A DNA stretch of 64,000 nucleotides, from positions 33,512 through 97,511 of the forward strand of contig JBAKBP010007682.1 in NCBI GenBank assembly GCA_037953745.1, read 5' to 3'. Below, piece after piece: positions 55,195-64,000 of this stretch. Origin of the DNA: Lithodes maja (Eukaryota > Arthropoda > Malacostraca > Decapoda > Lithodidae). The translations under genes were made by a program, and so were the position numbers. Each line of letters begins with the position of its first letter. The first letter of the stretch is position 1. The notes beneath the pieces are model-generated. The model was not told where the DNA came from, did no database searches, and saw only the letters and a list, made by a program, of their open reading frames with translations.

Positions 55195-55310
55195 ACTCTC
55201 TTGTTGCGGGAATCGGAGTCTGATGATAAAAATCAACACCAGCGCTGGTACAAACATCTTTATTTTGGTAACGTTTCGGTTTAAGCATAAACCATCTTCA
55301 GACCTGAACT
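55195..55310 (-). ncRNA. hammerhead-ribozyme-like core
   Basis: On the minus strand CTGAAGA (55301-55295), then a 6-bp stem GGTTTA/TAAACC with a 4-base loop, then GAAAC (55277-55273). This is the conserved core layout of hammerheads found in Penelope-like and related elements. Stem I, stem III and the cleavage site were not resolved. Confidence 0.35.
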
Positions 55311-55584
55311 GAAATGAAATAAAAGTCTATATGAATGGCAGAGTAATTTTCTAATGTAAATATTCTTATTAATAATTAAATTTCACAAATCTAGAATAAA
55401 ACTTAAAATTAATAGTTATAAAAATAATAACCTAATACATATTAGAACTAGTAAAGTGAAAGAATAAAATGAGAGACGAAGAAATATTATGTGGGGGGGG
55501 GGGGGCGAAGTTAATAACAAATGTTTTCATAATTATATATAAGAACTAACCTTTACATATTAGAAACAGAGTAGAGGAGTGGAA

Positions 55585-56088
55585 GAGTCGTGCACACCCA
55601 GGCTGGGTTTATGTAACTGGGTGAGCAGGGTCTCCGACAGGAGTCGTGCACACCCAGGCTGGGTTTATGTAACTGGGTGAGCAGGGTCTCCGACAGGAGT
55701 CGTGCACACCCAGGCTGGGTTTATGTAACTGGGTGAGCAGGGTCTCCGACAGGAGTCGTGCACACCCAGGCTGGGTTTATGTAACTGGGTGAGCAGGGTC
55801 TCCGACAGGAGTCGTGCACACCCAGGCTGGGTTTATGTAACTGGGTGAGCAGGGTCTCCGACAGGAGTCGTGCACACCCAGGCTGGGTTTATGTAACTGG
55901 GTGAGCAGGGTCTCCGACAGGAGTCGTGCACACCCAGGCTGGGTTTATGTAACTGGGTGAGCAGGGTCTCCGACAGGAGTCGTGCACACCCAGGCTGGGT
56001 TTATGTAACTGGGTGAGCAGGGTCTCCGACAGGAGTCGTGCACACCCAGGCTGGGTTTATGTAACTGGGTGAGCAGGGTCTCCGACAG
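55585..56088. repeat. 56-bp tandem array, 9 identical units
   Basis: Unit GAGTCGTGCACACCCAGGCT onwards, nine copies without visible difference. The minus-strand frame through it is an artefact of period 56. Confidence 0.95.
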
Positions 56089-56216
56089 GAGTCGTGTGAC
56101 TGTGTTTGGGGCAGTGGTGAGAATTAAAAAATCGGAGGGTTTTATGGGGTGATCAGATGATTCAGAGTGGTTTCGAATGGCAGAAAAGGAAGGATTTGAA
56201 AGAGGTCGGTTAGTTC

Positions 56217-56272
56217 TATATATATATATATATATATACCGGTATATACATACGGTATATATACCGGTATAC

Positions 56273-56306
<34 letters not shown>

Positions 56307-56335
56307 GGTACATATATACAGTATATATACAGTAT
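56217..56335. repeat. (AT)n tract with ACCGGTATA interruptions
   Basis: Alternating TA with regular ACCGGTATATAC palindromes. Confidence 0.9.
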
Positions 56336-56454
56336 ATTCGAATTATTTATGTTCTTACATAAATATAGCCAGAAATAAAGTAAGATAGAAAGAAATATGC
56401 TTAGCATTTGACCAGAATGTTGTTTTTATGCACTACTAACTTCCTAATCCTGCC

Positions 56455-56605
56455 ACGGACATTAGTTCCAGGGCAGTAATTCCCTTTCCAATGTTCCCTT
56501 ACCCACTCTAAACCACTGTTTGGACACTTGATCCTTAGTGTTTTGGAGGACAAGCAACCTAGAAGGGTCACTAGACCTGTTGTTGCTTGATTTCCTTTGT
56601 ACTCC
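56455..56605 (-). repeat. interspersed repeat G, copy 2
   Basis: Reverse complement of 26299-26446. Confidence 0.6.
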
Positions 56606-56744
56606 TTTGTACCTCTATGTAAATACTAACATTGACTGTAAATGAGAATTGTGGTGAACTTTAGGATATTTGAATACCGATAATTAGATAAGTGAGTGAT
56701 ACTGAATACACTGATGTCTGGAACTGGCCCAATGGAATATGCAA

Positions 56745-56764
56745 ACATTTATTATTATTATTAT

Positions 56765-56820
<56 letters not shown>

Positions 56821-56858
56821 TTATTAGCAGTAGTAGTAATAGTAGTAGTAGTAGTATT
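56745..56858. repeat. (ATT)n/(AGT)n trinucleotide repeat
   Basis: ATT units change into about 18 AGT units, then mixed. Confidence 0.95.
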
Positions 56859-57059
56859 CTTATTAAATCAAATATGTAGACATATGGCTGCGTGTGGTAG
56901 TACCAGCCCTGAACGTGTGCAAACCACAGATGGGGAAATATTGGCGAACGGTGCAGCCTCGTGACAAAAAAGTGTGGCATAAATAAGGAGACGTCACGGG
57001 CCAGATTCAGCATAAATGTTTTGTCCGCAATCCGGGAAAATTTGTAGCCTGGGTGTTGG

Positions 57060-58228
57060 GGGCTGTGGGTATTTGGTGAGGGGTGTGTGGTGGTGAGGGT
57101 GTGTGGTGGTGAGGGTGTGTGGTGGTGAGGGTGTGTGGTGGTGAGGGTATGTGTGGTGGTGAGGGTATGTGTGGTGGTGAGGGTATGTGTTGTGGTGGTG
57201 AAGGGTGTGTGTTGTGGTGGTGAGGGTATGTGTTGTGGTGGTGAAGGGTGTGTGTTGTGGTGAGGGTGTGTGTTGTGGTGGTGAAGGGTGTGTGTTGTGG
57301 TGGTGAGGGTATGTGTTGTGGTGGTGAGGGTATGTGTTGTGGTGGTGAAGGGTGTGTGTTGTGGTGAGGGTGTGTGTTGTGGTGGTGAAGGGTGTGTGTT
57401 GTGGTGGTGAGGGTATGTGTTGTGGTGGTGAAGGGTGTGTGTTGTGGTGAGGGTGTGTGGTGGTGCGGGGTGTGTTGTGGTGGTGAAGGGTGTGTGTTGT
57501 GGTGAGGGTGTGTGGTGGTGAGGGTGTGTGGTGGTGAGGGTATGTGTTGTGGTGGTGAAGGGTGTGTGTGGTGGTGAGGGTGTGTGGTGGTGAGGGTATG
57601 TGTGGTGGTGGTGAGGGTGTGTGTGGTGGTGAGGGTATGTGTGGTGGTGGTGAGGGTGTGTGTGGTGGTGAGGGTGTGTGGTGGTGAGGGTATGTGTGGT
57701 GGTGAGGGTATGTGTGGTGGTGGTGAGGGTGTGTGGTGGTGAGGGTGTGTGGTGGTGAGGGTATGTGTGGTGGTGAGGGTATGTGTTGTGGTGGTGAAGG
57801 GTGTGTGTTGTGGTGAGGGTGTGTGGTGGTGCGGGGTGTGTTGTGGTGGTGAAGGGTGTGTGTTGTGGTGAGGGTGTGTGGTGGTGCCGGGGGTGTTGTG
57901 GTGGTGAAGAGGGTGTGTGGTGGTGAAGGTGTGTGAGGTGGTGTGGGTGTGTGTGGTGGTGAAGGGTGTGTGTGGTGGTGAAGGGTGTGTGTGGTGGTGA
58001 AGGGTGTGTGTGGTGGTGAAGGGTGTGTGTGGTGGTGAAGGGTGTGTGTGGTGAGGGGTGTGTGGTGGTGAGGGTATGTGTGGTGGTGCGGGGGGTGTTA
58101 TGGTGGTGAAGGGTGTGTGTTGTGGTGAGGGTGTGTGTGGTGGTGAATGGTGTGTGGTGGTGAAGGGTGTGTGTGGTGGTGAATGGTGTGTGGTGGTGAA
58201 GGGTGTGTGTGGTGGTGAGGGGTGTTTT
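57060..58228. repeat. GTG/GAGGGT minisatellite, part 1
   Basis: Irregular units such as GTGTGTGGTGGTGAAGG and GTGAGGGTATGTGTGGTG. Strand-biased: G and T on plus almost without A or C. Continues at 60995 after LINE-A copy 2. Confidence 0.95.
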
Positions 58229-58309
58229 TTGTTTTTTTTTTTTCTATGTGAATGAGGGAGACAAAGGGCATAACTACCTGCAGCGAGTGCCTCCCCCAGT
58301 TTTGAAAGA

Positions 58310-60250
58310 GTGACAGGGCCAAATTCAAGGGACGTTCGAGCTCATTCCTGGACAAACGGTGTTTAAAACAATTTAAGTCATAGGAAGAGGGAAAGACTGA
58401 TTCTGGGAGAAAGTTCCAGAGCTCAGCAGTTGAATAGAAGAAAGTCTGAGAATAGCGTTTCACTCTTGGGTTGGAGAGTTGCACAGAGTAGGGGTGGGAT
58501 TGTGTTGCAAGGCGGGTACTACGTACCCTACGTAGAGGAGGTGCTATACACTGGGAAAGCTCCGAGGAACACTGATTATTGTAGTAGAGATAGAATAGCG
58601 AGAGAGATGCAACATTGTGGCGAAGAGAGAGAGATTGCAGAGAGTTAGTGAATGGATGGGAGTTAATGATACGAAAGGCTTTCCTTTCTACTTTATCTAG
58701 GAGTGCGGTGTGAGAGGATCCTCCCCACACATGTGAACAATACTCAATACAAGGACGCACTGTGCCCCTGTACAGAGCAAGAAGTTGTGCAGGGGTAAAG
58801 AACCCCTTGAGGCGGTTGAGCACACCCAGCTTCTGGGAGGCTGCCTTAGCGAGACTGGTAGTATGGTCCTTCCAAGTGAGAGCAGAAGAAAAAGAGACAC
58901 CGAGAACATTGAGAGAAGATGAAGGGTTGATTTTTGTATTGTTGAAGAATAAGGGATAGTCCTCTGGAGATTCCTGACGGGTAGTAAGATGGATAAATTG
59001 AGTCTTGGAAGCATTAAATGCAACAAGGTTTTCTCTACCCCAATTGGAAATATCTTATCAGAAGATAAGTGTTTTATGGCTTCATCACGTTTGCTTTTGA
59101 GGGACTGCTGGCTGGGGCGTTCTGGAAAATTAGAAAGAGAATATAGGAGATAGGACAGAGCCCTGTTGAACACCGGAGTTGATATGATGAGGAAGTGAGC
59201 GATGGCCATCCACAACCACAGCTATGGAACGGCCGGAAAGGAAATTAGAGACAAAGGCACAGATGGAGGGACAGAAACCGAAGGAGGGCAGTTTGGAAAT
59301 TAAAGATATGTGCCAGACTCTATCGAAGGCCTTCGATATGTCTAGTGCAACAAAAAAAGTCTCACCGAAGTCCCGAAAGTTGGATGACCAAGAGTTAGTA
59401 AGATATGAAAGAAGATCACCAGTAGAGCGACCCTTAAGGAAGCCATACTGGCGATCTGAGATCAGATTATGAGAAGAGAAATGCTTAAGAATTTTGGAAG
59501 CGAAAATAGTTTCAAAACTTTAGAGATACAAGAGATGAGAGCAATTAGACGATAGTTGGAGGGTTGAGAGCGGTCACCCTTCTTCGGGACAGGTTGAATG
59601 AGAGCAAACTTCCAGCAAGAAGGGAAGACGTTAGAGGAGAGACAGAGACGAAAAAGTTTGCCTAGGCAGGGGGTCAGCACGGAAGCACAGTTTTTGAGTA
59701 CAACAGGAGGAACACCGTCCGGACCGTACGCCTTCTTAGTATTAAGCCCAGAGAGGGTAGAAAGTACATCTTTAGAAGAGATTAGGATATTAGGCATAAG
59801 TAGGAGAGAGGGGGGTGGAGAGGGAGGAATAGCACCGGAATCATCCAAGGTAGAGTTTCTAGCAAAAGTTTGAGCAAAGATTTCAGCTTTGTCAGAGGAA
59901 GAAGTGATGGTTGTGCCATCAGAGTGGAAAAAGGGAGGGAAAGATGAGGAAGAAAAATTATTGGAGAGGTTTTTGGCTAGATGCCAGAAAGCTTTGGAAG
60001 AGCTAGAGTTGAATAGTTCAGTGCATTTATTATTGATGAAAGAGTGCTTTGGAAGTCGAAGAACAGATTTGGCTTGATTCCGGGCAGAAACATAGGAAGA
60101 ATGAGAGTCTTGAGTTTTAAGGCGTCGGTGCCGTTTGAATGCTTCCTCCTTGTTGTGGACAGCAGTAGAAAAGGCGTGAATAAACCAAAACAAATTTGCA
60201 TTAGACCGAGAGAAAGAAAATGGGATGTCGCTTCCATGCCCGAGAGGATT
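58310..60250 (-). pseudogene. LINE-A copy 2, RT and C-terminus, broken
   Basis: Three fragments in different frames: 60193-59520, 59215-58850 and 58823-58310. The catalytic YADD motif is deleted, so no RT activity is possible. The C-terminal YCSHVWGG segment is present. Confidence 0.8.
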
Positions 60251-60330
60251 ACCTCGGTAATGTGTTCAGCACTCTCCGAGGGTCCTCGGCCACGTAAGCA
60301 GAAGTTATTCCATGGGAAATCGAAGAAGTA

Positions 60331-60960
60331 CTACCGGAAAGCCTCCCAGTCGGCAGCGCCAAAGTGCCACAAGCGCCGCCGGCTGGGAGGATCAGGTGGC
60401 CGTACTGAAGAGATAGGACAGGTGGCGGAGATAAGTTTATGGTCGGAGGAGCCCAAAGGAGAGAAAAGATTGACAGTATAAGAAGAAGGGTTAGAAGTCA
60501 GAAATAAGTCAAGAATGTTGGACCGATCTCCGAAGCGATCCGGGATACGGGTGGGTTGCTGGACCAGCTGCTCTAGGTCATTTATGATAGAAAAGACGTA
60601 GGCTTGTTCACCAGGTGGGTCAGTAGTGTGAAAGGAGAGCCATTGGCGGTGGTGAACGTTGAAATCTCCTAAGATGGAGATTTCAGAGAAGGGAGAGATG
60701 GATAGAATGTGTTCCACTTTAGAGTTTAGAACTTTAGATAGTCAAAGAATTTGGGAAAGTTGGGGGAAAGATAGACAACACAGAAATATTTAGTATGAGA
60801 ATGACAGGATAGTTTGAGCCATACAGTTGAGAATTCAGAAGAGTCGAAATCGGGAACACGAGAGCAAGTGATTTTGTTGTGCACGTATGTACAAGATCCG
60901 CCTTTGGCTTTAAAACTAGGATAGAGAAAGTAGGAGGATACAGAGAAGGGGCTGCTGGAA
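60331..60960 (-). pseudogene. LINE-A copy 2, endonuclease fragment
   Basis: Frames in two registers with ISILGDFNVHHRQWL. Frameshift near 60730 removes the earlier part from the reading frame. Confidence 0.75.
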
Positions 60961-60995
60961 GTTGTCTCAGATACCTGAGTTTCGGTGAGGAAGTG

Positions 60996-61225
60996 TGAAG
61001 GGTGTGTGTGGTGGTGAAGGGTGTGTGGTGGTAAGGGGTGTGTGTTGCGGTGAAGGGTGTGTGTGGTAGTGAAGGGTGTGTGTGGTGGTGAAGGGTGTGT
61101 GGTGGTAAGGGGTGTGTGTTGCGGTGAAGAGTTTGTGTGGTAGTGAAGGGTGTGTGGTGGTGAGGGGAGTGGTGGTGTGGGGTGTATGTGTGATGAGGAG
61201 AGTGTGGTGATGAATGGAGTGTATT
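60996..61225. repeat. GTG/GAGGGT minisatellite, part 2
   Basis: The same repeat continues beyond LINE-A copy 2. Confidence 0.9.
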
Positions 61226-61257
61226 GAGATGTGTAATTGATTTAGTGCAATATATTC

Positions 61258-61536
61258 CGATGTGTGTGTGTGTGTGTGAGTGTGAGTGTACTGTATGTGT
61301 GTGTGTGTGTATGTGTGTAATGGATTGTGTTACTATAGTGTGTTATTGGTGTTGGGTTTGTAGTGAGCATAGTGTGTAGAGTGGCCGAGATGTGGTGTAA
61401 TTGGATTATAGCAATATATTCTGGTGTGAGTGTGTGTCTGTGTGTGTGTGTATGTATGTGTGTGTGTGGATGTATGTGTGTGTGTGGATGTGTATGTGTG
61501 TACATTATGTGTGTGTGTGTGTGTGTGTGTGTATAC

Positions 61537-61598
<62 letters not shown>

Positions 61599-61612
61599 CT
61601 GTATATACAGTA
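61258..61612. repeat. (GT)n microsatellites
   Basis: Several GT runs (61258-61320, 61430-61605). A CAATATATTCYG phrase recurs at 61250 and 61412, suggesting an old 165-base duplication. Confidence 0.9.
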
Positions 61613-61703
61613 TATAAAATTACAGTGACGTAAAATTATACCTCTAATTTCGCGGTGTGGTGACCGCAGCACCTAATAATAGTATTGGCGGCGGGCAAAA
61701 ATG

Positions 61704-62015
61704 ATTATGAATATTGGTCAGGGCTTAAATCTGTTATTTATAGGTGTTGGTTTGGAGGGTAAGAGGGATGGTTCACTTTATATTATGAATATTGGTCAGG
61801 GCTTAAATCTGTTATTTATAGGTGTTGGTTTGGAGGGTAAGAGGGATGGTTCACTTTATATTATGAATATTGGTCAGGGCTTAAATCTGTTATTTATAGG
61901 TGTTGGTTTGGAGGGTAAGAGGGATGGTTCACTTTATATTATGAATATTGGTCAGGGCTTAAATCTGTTATTTATAGGTGTTGGTTTGGAGGGTAAGAGG
62001 GATGGTTCACTTTTC
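61704..62015 (+). repeat. 78-bp tandem array, 4 units, frame-open
   Basis: Four identical units beginning ATTATGAATATTGGTCAGGG. Because 78 is divisible by 3, a frame stays open through all (26-residue repeat starting IMNIGQG). No sign that it is expressed. Confidence 0.95.
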
Positions 62016-62398
62016 GGTTATTTGTTTTTTTAATTTTATTTTTTGTATTTATTCATTATGTTTTCTAGTTTCTTCCCTAAACCTCCATCGAACTTTAAAA
62101 AAAAAAAAAAAAAAAAAAACACACATTCAGTAGATCCTCCTTGTAGACTAATTTGTACATTTTTTGGTAGAAAAATGTCCCGGCCGAAAGCCGGTTCTTC
62201 CAAAATTAAAGGCTCACTATCGTTCGCCATGAAAAAAATGACACCCAAGTAGCACGAAAGGTCTTAATATTGACAAATAACGGGGCGAAAGGTCTTAAAG
62301 TCAACAAACTAATGGGGCAAACATCTTAAAATCTGCAAACTAATGGGGTTAAACATGAGGGAGAAGGGGGTCTAGAAAAACAACCCGTCTGCCCTTAA
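62016..62398 (+). mobile_element. MITE-A copy, left end indistinct
   Basis: TAGTTTCTTCCCTAAACCTC through CCGGCCGAAAGCCGG to GTCTGCCCTTAA, with an A-run at 62098-62118. Confidence 0.8.
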
Positions 62399-62483
62399 CT
62401 CAATCACAGTCACGCACCTCTCCTCGGTAAATCCTGAAAGTCAGCTATTAATATAGTGGAATTCGCAGTATAGTGAAGACTTA

Positions 62484-62495
62484 GAAAGAAGAAGA

Positions 62496-62532
<37 letters not shown>
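62484..62532. repeat. (AAT)n microsatellite
   Basis: About 15 AAT units. Confidence 0.95.
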
Positions 62533-62534
<2 letters not shown>

Positions 62535-62607
62535 GACATTTATATTTATTGACAAAAGGAAAACACAAACTACTTTTATTGCAAAGACAGGATATTTTCG
62601 ACTCTTT

Positions 62608-62932
62608 TTAAGGGGAGGTATTTAGTTTGTTCCCTAGACCTCCATCAACCTTAAAATTACACCCCCTTGAGTCCCTTTCAAAATAAATTTGTACATTTTT
62701 CGGTAGAAAAATGTCCCGGCCGAAGGCCGGTTCCTCTTAAATTACAGGCTCGCTATCGCTCGCCAGGATAAAATCGACACCTAAATGGCACGAAAGGTCT
62801 TAATATGGGGTGAAAGTTCTTAAAATCGCTAAACTAATGGGGCAAACATTTTATAATATCAAAAGCAATGGGGCTAAACATGAGGGAGAAAGGGGTCAAG
62901 AAAAAATCCCTCAAGTGGAGATCTCCCCTTAA
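62608..62932 (+). mobile_element. MITE-A copy, complete
   Basis: TTAAGGGGAGGTATTTAG to GAGATCTCCCCTTAA with all landmarks (325 bases). A good reference copy. Confidence 0.9.
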
Positions 62933-63275
62933 GACACATTTGAAGAGGACTCCAGGGACTGGAGTTCTCGCAGAGAGGCTCCAATCCTGACGTTTTTCCT
63001 GACTTACAGTGTGCTGGCTTAATAATCCAACAGGGTTGATTGCCTCTGAAGTCCTATTTTAACTAACTAAAGAGGACTCAAGACAATTAGAACATGTCGT
63101 TACCTGATTATAAATATTATATTAATACCCATTAACCAATACGAGTCATTCTGGTATATGATAGTAAGACGGTGTGGAAATACATTATAAGTTTAATAAT
63201 ACCGTAACCCTTTATGAGAGAGTATTTGGACCAACATGTTGTACGGGTTAACCTAATGGTATCATTAACCCCAGT

Positions 63276-63315
<40 letters not shown>

Positions 63316-63326
63316 CGCTACGCTTC
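62933..63326. other. unassigned stretch with T-tract
   Basis: No gene recognised; long T run at 63278-63312. Confidence 0.3.
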
Positions 63327-63652
63327 TTAAGGGGAGATGTCGACTTGAGGGATTTTTTTCTTGACCCCTTTCTCCCTCATGTTTAGCCCCATTGCTTTTG
63401 ATATTATAAAACGTTTGCCCCATTAATTTAGCGATTTTAAGAACTTTCACCCCATATTAAGACCTTTCGTGCAATTCAGGTGTCGATTTTATCCTGGCGA
63501 GCGATAGCGAGCCTGTAATTTAAGAGGAATCGGCCTTCGGCCGGGACATTTTTCTACCGAAAAATGTACAAATATATCTTGAAAGGGACTCAAGGGGGTG
63601 TAATTTTAAGCTTGATGGAGGTCTAGGGAACAAACTAAATACCTCCCCTTAA
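63327..63652 (-). mobile_element. MITE-A copy, complete, inverse orientation
   Basis: TTAAGGGGAGATGTCGACTT to TACCTCCCCTTAA with landmarks in the opposite order to 62608-62932. Its internal MKVLKIAKLM-type frame shows where the start of the Gypsy ORF comes from. Confidence 0.9.
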
Positions 63653-63713
63653 GGGTATTAAAGGGCATAGCTCATACAAAATCCCATTCCATTTGATCAC
63701 TGTCTAAAGCATG

Positions 63714-64000
63714 TTAAGGGGAGGTTTTTAGTTCGTTCCCTAGAATTCCATCAATCTTAAAATTACAGCCCCTAGACCCCCTTTCAAGATAAATTTGTAC
63801 ATTTTTCGGTAGAAAAATGTCCCGGCTGAAAGCCGGTTCCTCTTAAATTACAGGCTCGCTATCGCTCGCCAGGATAAAATCGACACCTTAATTGCACGAA
63901 AGGTCTTTATATGGGGTGAAAGTTCTTAAAATCGCTAAACTAATGGGGAAACGTTTTATAATATCAAAAGCAATGGGGCTAAACATGAGGGAGAAAGGGG
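63714..64000 (+). mobile_element. MITE-A copy, cut by the window end
   Basis: TTAAGGGGAGGTTTTTAG to the GGGCTAAACATGAGGGAG block, then the window ends. Confidence 0.9.

Larger units (their letters stand above)
58240..60995 (-). mobile_element. LINE-A copy 2, 5'-truncated, inserted in the GTG minisatellite
   Basis: Minus strand, A-rich end at 58232-58244, 5' end at about 60995 in the endonuclease Glu segment. Endonuclease at 60717-60331 shows ILGDFNVHH and ends before the RT. RT blocks at 60193-59462 (KAYGPDGVPP) are followed by frameshifts. About 97 bases including the YADD box are missing at about 59137 compared with copy 1. Decayed copy. Confidence 0.85.

Noticed and set aside
55585..56088. 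Possible CRISPR-like array
   Set aside because: Units are identical head-to-tail with no spacers.
61242..61628. ORFs of His/Thr or Cys/Val repeats
   Set aside because: Translations of (GT)n microsatellites.

Overview
This window looks like repeat-rich eukaryotic, arthropod-type DNA. Reasons: long (AT)n, (CT)n, (GT)n and trinucleotide tracts; CCTAA/TTAGG-like runs; several families of animal non-LTR retrotransposons; tRNA-derived SINEs; and a dense population of small foldback elements bounded by TTAA. A decapod crustacean fits best, but that is inference from repeat style. There is no bacterial operon structure. Only two protein families look like possible genes rather than transposon coding: a single-chain double retropepsin (3821-4834, minus) and an intronless protein kinase present in two inverted copies (29349-30107 minus, 46014-46772 plus). 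Layout, left to right. 0-6 kb: a SINE with 12-bp target duplications, an RTE-like LINE scrap, three TTAACCC foldback elements and the double-retropepsin gene. 6.1-9.1 kb: a near-complete LINE (LINE-A) with one frameshift. 9.6-13.7 kb: tRNA-like SINEs, a full SINE-3 and a 1.7-kb foldback element hit by a TTAA element whose empty site survives in the opposite arm. 14.3-18.1 kb: LINE-B, minus strand, interrupted by a 5'-truncated LINE-C with a 12-bp target duplication. 18.5-20.1 kb: a second foldback arm hit at the same TTAA. 20.8-26.2 kb: an RTE-like LINE tail and a degenerate Gypsy-type element with a long putative LTR. 27.7-48.9 kb: a large inverted duplication, each arm carrying the kinase, with a core of about 5 kb. 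Each arm then received its own LINE (LINE-D left, LINE-E right) with the 3' ends at the same base; SINEs and a LINE-D scrap came later. 48.9-64 kb: TTAA MITE copies, a 34-unit 40-bp minisatellite, a 9-unit 56-bp array, a GTG-rich minisatellite split by a second LINE-A, and a 78-bp array. Because the two kinase arms are alike, they serve as each other's empty-site control: single insertions, target duplications and slippage events can be read directly. Both kinase copies keep open frames and all catalytic motifs, while most LINE copies around them are broken. The strongest candidates for something new are the double retropepsin, the duplicated kinase locus with its repeated insertion site, the TTAA site used twice in two foldback copies, and the SINE/LINE pair sharing a 3' end and target-duplication length. 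All family names are from reading motifs by eye; no alignment or database search was run.
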